DNA of 64,000 nt from the NCBI RefSeq assembly GCF_001427785.1, contig NZ_LMHM01000011.1, positions 361,962 through 425,961 of the forward strand, given 5' to 3'. The notes beneath the pieces are model-generated. The model was not told where the DNA came from. It ran no database searches and worked only from the letters and a program-made list of their open reading frames with translations. This document shows positions 9,901 to 18,265 of the stretch, piece after piece (within the stretch, counting starts at the first letter, position 1; the number at the start of each line of letters is the position of its first letter). The translations under genes were made by a program, and so were the position numbers. This stretch comes from Lysobacter sp. Root690 (GTDB lineage: Bacteria > Pseudomonadota > Gammaproteobacteria > Xanthomonadales > Xanthomonadaceae).

Positions 9901-12900
9901 GTGCGCGCGATGACCGGCGGCGCTTCGGCCGCGATCGCCGACATCGAACTGCGCAAGGCGTTGTTCCTGCCCGACGCCGAAGCGACGACGGTGCAGCTGT
10001 CGTTCGCCTCCGACGGCGCGACTTTCAACGTCTCGACCGTATCGGCCGACGGCAACGACCGCACCGTGCATGCCAGCGGCAGCATCCGCGCCAGCCAGGG
10101 CCGCCGCAGCGGGCCTAAGCTCGACGTAGCCGCGGTGCGCGAACGCAGCCCGCTGTATCTGGCGCGTTCGGCCTGCTACGACGCGCTGGCTTCGATGGGT
10201 TATCACTACGGCCCGGCGTTCCAGGGCATCGAGGAAGTGTGGGTCGCGCCCGGCGAAGCGCTGGCGCGGATCGCGCCGACCCCGCAATTGCTCGGCGGCG
10301 CGGCCGATCACCATTTCCATCCGGCCATGCTCGACGCCTGCTTCCAGGCGCTGTTGACGCCGCAGATCCTCAAGCAGCAAAGCGACGACGCCAGCGACAC
10401 CGGCATCCGCCTGCCGCTGTCGATCCAGGAAGTGCGCACCGACGCGATCGGCGAGCGCGCGCTGTGGGTGCATGCGGTGATCACCTTCGACGGCGGCGAC
10501 GAATTGATCGGCGACATCTTCGTCTACGACGAACACGGCGCGCCGCTGGGCCGGGTCGGCGGCTTCCGCGCGGCCAACGTCGAGAACGCCAGCGCCAAGG
10601 TCAGCTTGAACACGATCGACAACTGGCTGGCCGAAATCACCTGGGTCGAAAAGGCCGAGGAGGCCGCGCAGGTCGAAACCGGATTGGCGATCGCCGAACC
10701 CGGTCTGGCCGGCGAAAGCGACGGCTGGCTGATCTTCGCCGACGCCCAGGGCGTGGGCGACGAACTGGCCGCGTTGGCGGCCAATCGCGGCGAGCGCGTG
10801 CATCTGGTGCGTCCGGGCAAGCGCTACAAGCTGGAAAAGGATCTGCGCGAGTCGACCGTCGCGCCCGGCTCGGTCAAGGATCTGCAGCGCCTGTTCGCCG
10901 ATCTGACCAAGCACGAGCAAGGCCGCTTCGGTTCGGTCGTGCATCTGTGGAATCTCGACCATCCCACCCTCGATCAGATCGACGCGCCCGGCCTGCAGGC
11001 CGGCAACAGCCGCGGCGCGTATGCATTGATCGCGCTGAGTCAGGCGCTGCAGAGTTCGCATCCGCACGGCAAGCTGTATATCGTCACCCGCGGCACCCAG
11101 GCGGTGCGGCGCTTTGACGCGGTCGAACCGCTCGGCGCGCCGGCCTGGGGCATCGGCCGGGTGCTGTGGTATCAGGAACTGGTCGCGCAGCGCGGCAAGT
11201 TGATCGATCTGCAATCGTCGGGCCATTACGACGCCGCCGCACTGCGCGCCGAAGCGCTCGCGTTGCGCCGCGAAGTGCTGCTGGTCGACGAGGACGAAAT
11301 CGCCCTGCGCGACGGCAAGCGCTATACCAGCCGCTTGATGCCGGCGACCGAACTGACCAAGCCGCTGCCGCTGCGCCTGCGCGCCGACGGCGCGTACCTC
11401 GTCACCGGTGCGTTCGGCGCGCTTGGCCGCCTGCTCTGCCGCACTCTGGTCAAGCGCGGCGCGCGCAAGCTGATCCTGGTCGGCCGCAGCAAACTGCCGC
11501 CGCGCGCGCAATGGCGCGACACCGATCCGAACAGCCCGGTCGGCCGCAACGTGCGCTTCCTGAAAGAGTTGGAAACCCTCGGTGCCGAGCCGATCCTGGC
11601 CCAGCTCGACATCACCGACGAAGGCGCGCTCAACGGCTGGCTGTCAGATTATCGCCAGCGCGAACTGCCGCCGATCCGCGGCGCCTTCCACCTCGCCGGC
11701 CAGGTGCGCGACACGTTACTCGCCGAGATGGAACGCGACAGTTTCGATCCGGTGTACGAACCCAAGGTCGTCGGCGGTTGGCTGCTGCACAAGTATCTGG
11801 CCGATCAGCCGCTCGAACACTTCGTGCTGTTCGCTTCGATCGCGTCCCTGGTCACCACCGCCGGCCAGACCAACTATGCCGCCGGCAACGCCTTCCTCGA
11901 CGCCCTCGCCCACCACCGCCGCGCGCGCGGCCTGCCCGCGCTCGCGCTGGACTGGGGCCCGTGGGCGACCGGCATGATCGAGGAACTCGGCCTGATCGAT
12001 CACTACCGCAACAGCCGCGGCATGAGTTCGCTGTCGCCCGACGCGGGCATGGACGTGCTCGAACGGGTGATCGGGCAGGATCGTGCCCAACTACTGGTCG
12101 CGACCGTGGTCGACTGGCCGATCTTCCTGGCCTGGTACGCCTCGCCGCCGCCGCTGGTGGTCGAGCTGGCCAAGCACAACGCCGGCGCGGGCAATCAGGA
12201 ACACGGCAGCTTCGTCGACGCCTTCCGCGACGGCGACGCCGAGACCCGCTGGAGCCTGCTCAACGAACGTTTCCACGGCCTGATCGCGCAAGTGATGCGG
12301 ATCAAGCACGAGCAGATCGACACCGACGCCAGCCTCAACGCGCTCGGCCTGGATTCGCTGCTGGCGATGGAACTGCGCGCGCGCATCCACACCGAACTCA
12401 AGGTCGCGTTGCCGGTCGTCACCCTGCTGAGCAGTTCCTCGATCGGCACCCTCGGCGAGCAACTGCATGCGGCGCTGATCGACCTGGTCGCGGCCGAAGG
12501 CGAGGACGACGGCACCTCCGGCTTCATCGCCCACACCGACGACACCCGCTACCCGCTGACCCAGAACCAGAACGCGCTGTGGTTCCTCAAGCAACTCAAT
12601 CCCGACGGCTTCGCCTACAACATCGGCGGCGCGGTCGAGGTGCGGGCCGAACTGGAACCGGAGCTGATGTTCGAGGCCGTGCGCGCGCTGATCGCGCGCC
12701 ACCCGAGCCTGCGCGCCAACTTCATGCTCGACGAAGGCCACGCGGTGCAGAAGATCTCGGCCGAGGGCAAGCACGACATCGCCCTGATCGACGCGCAGGA
12801 CAAGAGTTGGGACGAGATCTACCAGCACATCATCCGCGAATACCGCAAACCCTACGATCTCGAACACGACGCGCTGGTGCGCTTCCGCCTGTACAAGCGC

Positions 12901-15900
12901 GGCAAGGATCGCTGGGTGATCATGAAGGCCGTCCACCACATCATCTCGGACGCGATCTCGACCTTCACCTTCATCGAAGAGCTCCTGTCGATCTACGAAG
13001 GCCTGCGCCGCGGCGAGAAGACCGAGCTGGCGCCGATCCGCGCGCGCTATCTGGACTTCCTCAACTGGCAGACCAAGTTCCTCGCCAGCCGCGACGCCAG
13101 CAAGATGCTCGACTATTGGCAGTCGGCCCTGCCCGAGGAAGTGCCGATCCTCAATCTGCCAACCGACAAGCCGCGGCCGATCGTGCAGACCCACAACGGC
13201 GCCTCGCAGTTCTTCGTGCTCGAACCCGAGCTGAGCGCGCGCATCCACTCGCTGGCGCGCGAAAACGGCGTCACCGTGTTCATGGTGCTGCTCAGCGCGT
13301 ACTACATCCTGTTGCACCGCTACACCGGCCAGGACGATGTGATCGTGGGCAGCCCGGTGATGGGCCGCACCCAGGAAGAGTTCGCCCAGGTCTACGGCTA
13401 CTTCGTCAATCCGCTGCCGCTGCACGTCAACCTGTCCGAGCAGCCGAGCATCGCGCAGATGCTCGCGCAGGTGCAGCAGATCGTGCTCAACGGCCTGGAC
13501 AACCAGGAATACCCGTTCGTGCTGCTGGTCGAAAAACTCGGACTGCAGCACGATCCGAGCCGCTCGGCGGTGTTCCAGGCGATGTTCATCCTGCTCGCGC
13601 ACAAGGTCGCGACCGAGAAGTACGGCTACCGCCTGGAATACATCGAACTGCCCGAGGAAGAAGGCCAGTTCGACCTGACCTTGTCCGCGTATGAAGACGA
13701 AGCCGACCAGCGTTTCCACTGCGTGTTCAAGTACAACACCGACCTGTTCCTGCCGCAGACCATGCAGCGGCTGGCCTCGCACTACGTCAACCTGCTCGAC
13801 GAACTGACCCGGGTGCCGTCGACGCAGTCGATCGCCCAACTGCAGTTGCTCGGCAATGATGAGCGCGCCGCGGTGCTGGAACAGTGGAGCGGCGCGAGCG
13901 AAACCGCGCAGGCTACTCGTCCGGTGCATCAGCTGATCGCCGACATCGCCCTGGCCAAGCCCGAGGCGATCGCGGTGGCGGCGCCGGGCGAAACCGGTCC
14001 GGCCCGGCAGCTGAGCTACGGCGAACTCGAACGCCGTTCCAATCGCCTCGCCCGAAAGCTGCGCGAGCTCGGCGTGCGCGACGGCGCGGTGGTCGCGCTG
14101 TGCCTGGACAAGTCGCCGGAACTGATCGTCACCCTGCTCGCGGTGCTCAAGGCCGGCGGTGCGTATCTGCCGCTCGATCCCGAGTACCCGGCCGAGCGTC
14201 TGGCCTACATGGTCGGACACGCCGATGCGAAGTTCGCGGTGATCGACGAAGACCGGCGCGAACGCCTGACCTCGTGGTCCGGCGAAGTGCTGACCCTGGA
14301 CGAACTGCATCTGATCGCCGATGCCGAAACCGATGCATCGCCGGTCGATTTCCCGGTGCGTCTGGACGACAGCGCCTACGTCATCTACACCTCCGGTTCG
14401 ACCGGCAAGCCCAAGGCGGTGCGCGTCACCCACGCCAATCTCGCCTCGGCCTACGCCGGCTGGGAGCGCGAATACCGATTGGATGAAGCCAACGCGCATC
14501 TGCAGATGGCGAGCTTCTCGTTCGACGTGTTCGCCGGCGATCTGGTCCGCGCCTTGTGCTCGGGCGGCAAGCTGGTACTGATCACCCGCGAACTGCTGTT
14601 CAACACCGCGCGCCTGTTTCAAGTGATGCTCGACGAACAGGTCGACGCGGCCGAGTTCGTGCCGGCGGTGGTGCGCGGGGTCATGGATTATTGCGATCGC
14701 GAAGGCAAGCGCCTGGACTTCATGCGCCTGCTGGTGGTCGGTTCGGACGTGTGGAAGGTCGAGGAATACCAGCGCCTGCGCGCGCTGGCCGGGCCACGTA
14801 CCCGCGTGATCAACTCCTACGGCCTCAGCGAAGCGACCATCGACAGCACCTATTTCGAAGGCGCGACCGAACACCTCGAACCCAGCCGCATGGTGCCGAT
14901 CGGCCGGCCGTTCCCGAACAGCGCGCTATACATCCTCGACGAACATCTGCAGCCGCTGCCGGCCGGCGTGCCCGGCGAATTGTGGATCGGCGGCGGCGGC
15001 GTCAGCGCCGGCTACGTCGGCGACGAGGAACAGACCGCGCAGCGTTTCGTCACCCTGACCCTCAGCCCCGGCGCGAAACCGCAGCGTCTGTACCGTACCG
15101 GCGACCTCGCGCGCTGGAGCGGCGACGGCGAAGTGCAGTTGATCGGTCGGGTCGACACCCAGGTCAAGGTACGCGGCCATCGCGTCGAGATCGGCGAGAT
15201 CGAATCCCAGCTCGCCGGTTGGGAACCGGTCAAGCAGGCGGTGCTGACCGTGCGCGAGGACGCGCGCGGCGAAGCGGCGCTGTGCGCTTACTGCGTGGCC
15301 GCCGACGCGGACGAACGCCTGAACTGGCGCGCGCTGCGCGAGCACTTGGCCGCGTATCTGCCGACCTTCATGATCCCGGCCCACTACGTCCAGCTCGACG
15401 CGCTGCCGCTGTCGGCCAACGGCAAGGTCGATCTGGCCGCGTTGCCGGCGCCCGACTTCGACGCCGGCCAGGCCGAGTTCGAAGCGCCGGTGACCTTGTA
15501 CGAAGTGCGCATGGCCGAGCATTGGAAGCAGTTGCTGGGTTTGGAACAGGTCGGCCTGCAGCACGATTTCTTCGAAGTCGGCGGCAGCTCGATCAAGCTG
15601 ATCGAACTGATCTACAACCTGCAGACCGAGTTCAACATCGCGATCGCGGTGAGCCAGCTGTTCAAGGTCACCACCCTGCACGGCATGGCCAAGACGGTCG
15701 AGGCGATCAGCCTGGGCCGGGTGGCCGGCGCGCAACCTTATCTGCGCTTCAACCAGGGCAAGGAGCACGAGCAGACCATTTTCTGCTTCCCGCCGGCCGG
15801 CGGCCACGGCCTGGTGTATCGCCAGCTCGCGGTGCATATGCCCGAGTACGAGTTCGTCTCGTTCAACTACATCCTCGGCGACGAGAAGGTGGCCAGTTAC

Positions 15901-16428
15901 GCCGACCTGATCGAAAGCATCCACGCGCCCGACGGCCACTGCACTCTGTTCGGTTATTCGCTCGGCGGCAACCTCGCCTTCGAAGTGGCCAAGGAACTAG
16001 AACGCCGCGGCCGCGAAGTGCCCAACGTGGTCATCATGGATTCCTACCGCATCCCGGAATCCTTCGAACTGGGCAACGAGCACTTCGAAGCCTTCGAACG
16101 CGAACTCACCGAGCATTTGCGCAAGCACACCGGCTCGGCGATCGTGGCCCAGGAAACCATGGAGCAGGCCAAGGACTACATCCGCTTCTGCAGCCAGACC
16201 CCGAACATCGGCAAGATCGCCGCGCCGGTGAGCGTGATCTCCGACGAAGACAAGCTGGTGTTCTACGGCACCGGCCACCGCGGCACCTGGCATGGCAGCT
16301 CGACCACCCACACCAAGGTGTTCAAGGGTTTCGGCAAGCACGCCGACATGCTCGACCACGACTACATCGCGCTCAACGCGGCGTTGGCGCGCGGCATCCT
16401 GGTGGGAGACGAGACCAATGTCGCCTGA
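6940..16428 (+). CDS. lafB: Hybrid iterative PKS-NRPS for polycyclic tetramate macrolactam
   Basis: A 3162-aa megasynthase. Domains in order: KS (about 40-465; Cys212 in DTACSSS, His347, His387), AT (about 570-890; Ser669 in GHSTGE, YHS at 771), DH (about 925-1200; His967, Asp1132), KR (about 1480-1680; TGAFGALG at 1489, Ser1636, Tyr1646), ACP (Ser1806 in LGLDSL), C (about 1870-2300; HHIISDA at 1999), A (about 2350-2830; TSGSTGKPK, Lys2829), PCP (Ser2884) and TE (Ser3007 in GYSLGG, Asp3034, His3134). No ER or MT domain is seen. Specificity positions of the A domain read D-V-G-E-V-G-S-I-D by my alignment, one change from the ornithine code. As in HSAF synthase, one PKS module would work iteratively to make two polyenes that are joined to both amines of ornithine and released as tetramate. 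Start chosen at the ATG preceded by AAGGA; the frame is open upstream to 6154 by chance. Overlaps OX1 by 11 bp. Confidence 0.95.
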   Translation: MTDSISKASTRETPSDDAAHHASSADSASTTAAAGVGDDRIAIVGIGCRLPGGASDHRAFWQNLIEGKDCLTATPANRYDVGTLGSKDKSKPGRLVGGRGGYIDGFDEFDPAFFGISPREADYMDPQQRKLLEVSWEALEDGGQKPGELAGQEIGVFVGAFTLDYKIVQFADLSFETLAAHTATGTMMTMASNRISYCFDFRGPSLSIDTACSSSLVAVHLACHSLRRRETSLALAGGTLLHMTPQYTIAETKGGFLSPEGKSRTFDAAANGYVRAEGVGIVALKRLDDALRDGDPIYAVIVGTGVNQDGHSNGITVPNPDAQVTLIKRVCAEAGIEPGSLQYMEAHGTSTPVGDPIEAKALGRALGIGRKPGDKCFVGSVKTNIGHTEAAAGVAGLIKTALALKHKLIPPHINLNTINPDIDIASMPYEIPTQVTPWPAHDGPARAGVNSFGFGGTNAHVLLEEAPPRADLHAQADAANDIAPRYNILPLTARDSAAFPELVDGIRKELERDGADAVSLKDLAYTLAHRRQHLEARLSFVYDSREALLERLGAYAAGEAHPHIVADERRGTAAPKLAWVFTGMGPQWWAMGRQLFEHDPIYREVIEQCDRELSKHVDWSLIDEMNAAEADSKMSDTWLAQPANFAVQIALAAMWRARGIVPDAIVGHSTGEVAAFYAAGVYTLEQAVKVVVHRSRLQQKLVDTGTMLAVSLSEAEALKRVKPYGDRVSVAAVNSPTAITLAGDQDALAELAAKLQAEQLFAKFLTVRVPYHSAKMDLIKDELLQCLDGLAPHPAQVPLYMTARPGIAHGHELDANYWWENVRNSVGFRAAIDQLMDDGYDLFLEIGPHPVLGHSIQECFAARGGSAKSVPSIRRQEDEAARFTASLASLHNLGLTIDWKALHPRGQHVTLPRYPFKRDRYWIEPRPVEQIRLGQLDHPLLGRRMANAEPTWEAKLDVEHQPYLEDHRIQGNVLFPAAGYIEMATQAVRAMTGGASAAIADIELRKALFLPDAEATTVQLSFASDGATFNVSTVSADGNDRTVHASGSIRASQGRRSGPKLDVAAVRERSPLYLARSACYDALASMGYHYGPAFQGIEEVWVAPGEALARIAPTPQLLGGAADHHFHPAMLDACFQALLTPQILKQQSDDASDTGIRLPLSIQEVRTDAIGERALWVHAVITFDGGDELIGDIFVYDEHGAPLGRVGGFRAANVENASAKVSLNTIDNWLAEITWVEKAEEAAQVETGLAIAEPGLAGESDGWLIFADAQGVGDELAALAANRGERVHLVRPGKRYKLEKDLRESTVAPGSVKDLQRLFADLTKHEQGRFGSVVHLWNLDHPTLDQIDAPGLQAGNSRGAYALIALSQALQSSHPHGKLYIVTRGTQAVRRFDAVEPLGAPAWGIGRVLWYQELVAQRGKLIDLQSSGHYDAAALRAEALALRREVLLVDEDEIALRDGKRYTSRLMPATELTKPLPLRLRADGAYLVTGAFGALGRLLCRTLVKRGARKLILVGRSKLPPRAQWRDTDPNSPVGRNVRFLKELETLGAEPILAQLDITDEGALNGWLSDYRQRELPPIRGAFHLAGQVRDTLLAEMERDSFDPVYEPKVVGGWLLHKYLADQPLEHFVLFASIASLVTTAGQTNYAAGNAFLDALAHHRRARGLPALALDWGPWATGMIEELGLIDHYRNSRGMSSLSPDAGMDVLERVIGQDRAQLLVATVVDWPIFLAWYASPPPLVVELAKHNAGAGNQEHGSFVDAFRDGDAETRWSLLNERFHGLIAQVMRIKHEQIDTDASLNALGLDSLLAMELRARIHTELKVALPVVTLLSSSSIGTLGEQLHAALIDLVAAEGEDDGTSGFIAHTDDTRYPLTQNQNALWFLKQLNPDGFAYNIGGAVEVRAELEPELMFEAVRALIARHPSLRANFMLDEGHAVQKISAEGKHDIALIDAQDKSWDEIYQHIIREYRKPYDLEHDALVRFRLYKRGKDRWVIMKAVHHIISDAISTFTFIEELLSIYEGLRRGEKTELAPIRARYLDFLNWQTKFLASRDASKMLDYWQSALPEEVPILNLPTDKPRPIVQTHNGASQFFVLEPELSARIHSLARENGVTVFMVLLSAYYILLHRYTGQDDVIVGSPVMGRTQEEFAQVYGYFVNPLPLHVNLSEQPSIAQMLAQVQQIVLNGLDNQEYPFVLLVEKLGLQHDPSRSAVFQAMFILLAHKVATEKYGYRLEYIELPEEEGQFDLTLSAYEDEADQRFHCVFKYNTDLFLPQTMQRLASHYVNLLDELTRVPSTQSIAQLQLLGNDERAAVLEQWSGASETAQATRPVHQLIADIALAKPEAIAVAAPGETGPARQLSYGELERRSNRLARKLRELGVRDGAVVALCLDKSPELIVTLLAVLKAGGAYLPLDPEYPAERLAYMVGHADAKFAVIDEDRRERLTSWSGEVLTLDELHLIADAETDASPVDFPVRLDDSAYVIYTSGSTGKPKAVRVTHANLASAYAGWEREYRLDEANAHLQMASFSFDVFAGDLVRALCSGGKLVLITRELLFNTARLFQVMLDEQVDAAEFVPAVVRGVMDYCDREGKRLDFMRLLVVGSDVWKVEEYQRLRALAGPRTRVINSYGLSEATIDSTYFEGATEHLEPSRMVPIGRPFPNSALYILDEHLQPLPAGVPGELWIGGGGVSAGYVGDEEQTAQRFVTLTLSPGAKPQRLYRTGDLARWSGDGEVQLIGRVDTQVKVRGHRVEIGEIESQLAGWEPVKQAVLTVREDARGEAALCAYCVAADADERLNWRALREHLAAYLPTFMIPAHYVQLDALPLSANGKVDLAALPAPDFDAGQAEFEAPVTLYEVRMAEHWKQLLGLEQVGLQHDFFEVGGSSIKLIELIYNLQTEFNIAIAVSQLFKVTTLHGMAKTVEAISLGRVAGAQPYLRFNQGKEHEQTIFCFPPAGGHGLVYRQLAVHMPEYEFVSFNYILGDEKVASYADLIESIHAPDGHCTLFGYSLGGNLAFEVAKELERRGREVPNVVIMDSYRIPESFELGNEHFEAFERELTEHLRKHTGSAIVAQETMEQAKDYIRFCSQTPNIGKIAAPVSVISDEDKLVFYGTGHRGTWHGSSTTHTKVFKGFGKHADMLDHDYIALNAALARGILVGDETNVA

Positions 16429-18169
16429 CGCGGACGCGGCCAAACCGTCGAAGTCGGGCCCCGACTGGAGCGCGCGCGAGCGCGCTGCAGGCGGCAAGCC
16501 GCGGGTGATCATCATCGGTGCCGGCGTGGCCGGCATGGCCACCGGCAGCTACGCGCAGATGAGCGGGCTGGAAACCCGCATCTTCGAAAAGCACGTGCTG
16601 CCGGGCGGCTGCTGCACGGCGTGGTCGCGCAAGGGCTACATCTTCGATTACTGCATCGAGTGGCTCAACGGCACCGCGCCGGGCAACAACGCCAACCAGG
16701 TCTGGCGCGAACTCGGCGCGCTCGACGGCAAGACGGTCAAGAACTTCGATCTGTTCAACAAGGTCGTCGACGAACACGGCCGCGAGGTGCGTTTCTACAA
16801 CGATCCCGATCGTCTGGAAAAGCATCTGATCGAGGTCTCGCCGGTTGACGCGCCGCTGATCAAGGCGTTCTGCGACGATCTGCGCCGCTTCACCAAGCTC
16901 GCCCTGCATCCGTTCCTGAAACCGGCGCCGCTGGAGAACTGGCGCGAGAAACTGGCGATGATGCGTCAGGTGCTGCCGGCGTTCCGATTGTTCTGGCGCA
17001 CCGGCGCGGCGCAGATGGGACCGTACGCGGATCGTTTCGCCGATCCGCTGCTGCGTCGCGGCTTTCGCAATATGTTTTTCCAGGACCCGCAGAACTTCGC
17101 GGTGCTGCCGTACCTGTACAACCTCGCCGAGGCGCACAACGACAACGTGGGCTTTCCGCAGGGCGGCTCGCTGGGGCTGTCGCGCTCGGTCGAGGAGCGT
17201 TATCTCGCACTGGGCGGGATCATCAACTACCGCACCCGGGTCGATCGCATCCTGATCGAGGACGGCCGCGCGGTCGGGGTCGAACTCAAGAACGGCGAGA
17301 AGCATTACGCCGACCACGTCGTCGCCGCCTGCGACGGCATGTTCACCCTGCACGGCCTGCTCGACGGCAAGTACACCAATCCGCGCCTGGACAAGCTGTT
17401 CAACGACGTGCTGCACCGGCCCGGCGAACGCTATCCGGGCGTGGTCTCGGCCTTCGTCGGTTTCGCAGGCGACGTGCCGGCCAGCGAATCCCACAGCACG
17501 ACCTATCTGCTCAATGCGCAGGACGCGGCCAGGCTGCCGGGCGCCGACCAGGGCAGCCTGGTGGTGCAGCTGCGCTCGCGTTATTCCGATGGTTTCGCGC
17601 CGGAAGGCAAGTCGGTGATCCATTGCACCTACTTCAGCGATTTCGATTACTGGAAGACCTTGCGCAGCACCGATCGCAAGCAGTACTGGGCGAAGAAACG
17701 CGAAGTCGCCGAGTTCGTGCGCGGATTCCTGGAGAAACTGTATCCGGGCATCGGCGAACGGATCGAACTGGTCGACGTCGGCACGCCGGCCACCACCGAG
17801 CGCTACACCGGCAATCACAAGGGCGCGATCCTGGCCTGGAAATCGCCGGATGCCGACGACCTGCTCGCCGCCTTGGTCAATAAGGACCGCATGCGTCTGA
17901 AAGGACTCAGCGGTTTCTCGATGGCCGGCCACTGGATCAACGGCGGCAGCCTGATCAAGGCCGCATCGAGCGGACGCTTCGCCGCGCAGTACCTGTGCGA
18001 GGAACTCGGCGTGCCGTTCAAGGCCTGGGAAAGCGGCAACCGCGAACCCTGGCATCGCGACAAACTCGGCCATCTGCCACAACTCGACAAAGACCCGCCG
18101 CTGGAACGTCCGCGACCGCTGCGTCTGGTCGATACCTCGCCGGCGCTGTCGCCAGCACCCGCCGCCTGA
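16418..18169 (+). CDS. OX1: FAD-dependent oxidoreductase OX1 (phytoene desaturase-like)
   Basis: A 583-aa flavoprotein with a Rossmann dinucleotide motif GAGVAG (residues 34-39) after PRVIII, the family block LPGGCCTAW, and a C-terminal FAD-closing region (SLIKAASSGRFAAQ). It belongs to the CrtI/phytoene-desaturase-like branch of amine oxidases. In PoTeM clusters these enzymes act after the megasynthase, forming carbocycles from the polyene tetramate by redox cyclisation. The ATG lies inside the end of the PKS-NRPS gene (11-bp overlap, GGGAG upstream), so translation is coupled. It is closely related to OX2, with long near-identical stretches. Exact step (second ring or later oxidation) cannot be read from sequence. 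Confidence 0.88.
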   Translation: MSPDADAAKPSKSGPDWSARERAAGGKPRVIIIGAGVAGMATGSYAQMSGLETRIFEKHVLPGGCCTAWSRKGYIFDYCIEWLNGTAPGNNANQVWRELGALDGKTVKNFDLFNKVVDEHGREVRFYNDPDRLEKHLIEVSPVDAPLIKAFCDDLRRFTKLALHPFLKPAPLENWREKLAMMRQVLPAFRLFWRTGAAQMGPYADRFADPLLRRGFRNMFFQDPQNFAVLPYLYNLAEAHNDNVGFPQGGSLGLSRSVEERYLALGGIINYRTRVDRILIEDGRAVGVELKNGEKHYADHVVAACDGMFTLHGLLDGKYTNPRLDKLFNDVLHRPGERYPGVVSAFVGFAGDVPASESHSTTYLLNAQDAARLPGADQGSLVVQLRSRYSDGFAPEGKSVIHCTYFSDFDYWKTLRSTDRKQYWAKKREVAEFVRGFLEKLYPGIGERIELVDVGTPATTERYTGNHKGAILAWKSPDADDLLAALVNKDRMRLKGLSGFSMAGHWINGGSLIKAASSGRFAAQYLCEELGVPFKAWESGNREPWHRDKLGHLPQLDKDPPLERPRPLRLVDTSPALSPAPAA

Positions 18170-18265
18170 GCCGCAAGGAAGCCATGACCATGACGCCTGA
18201 CTCGGGCCACTCACCTCACACCATCGCCGCGCCGCCGCGCGCGCGCCCATCCATGGAGGCCGCCC

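Noticed and set aside
6700-11511. 1603-codon minus-strand ORF opposite the PKS-NRPS
   Set aside because: Antisense of KS, AT, DH and KR domains; composition typical of a GC-rich shadow frame.
12091-14874. 927-codon minus-strand ORF opposite the C and A domains
   Set aside because: Antisense shadow; no recognisable domain and biased composition.
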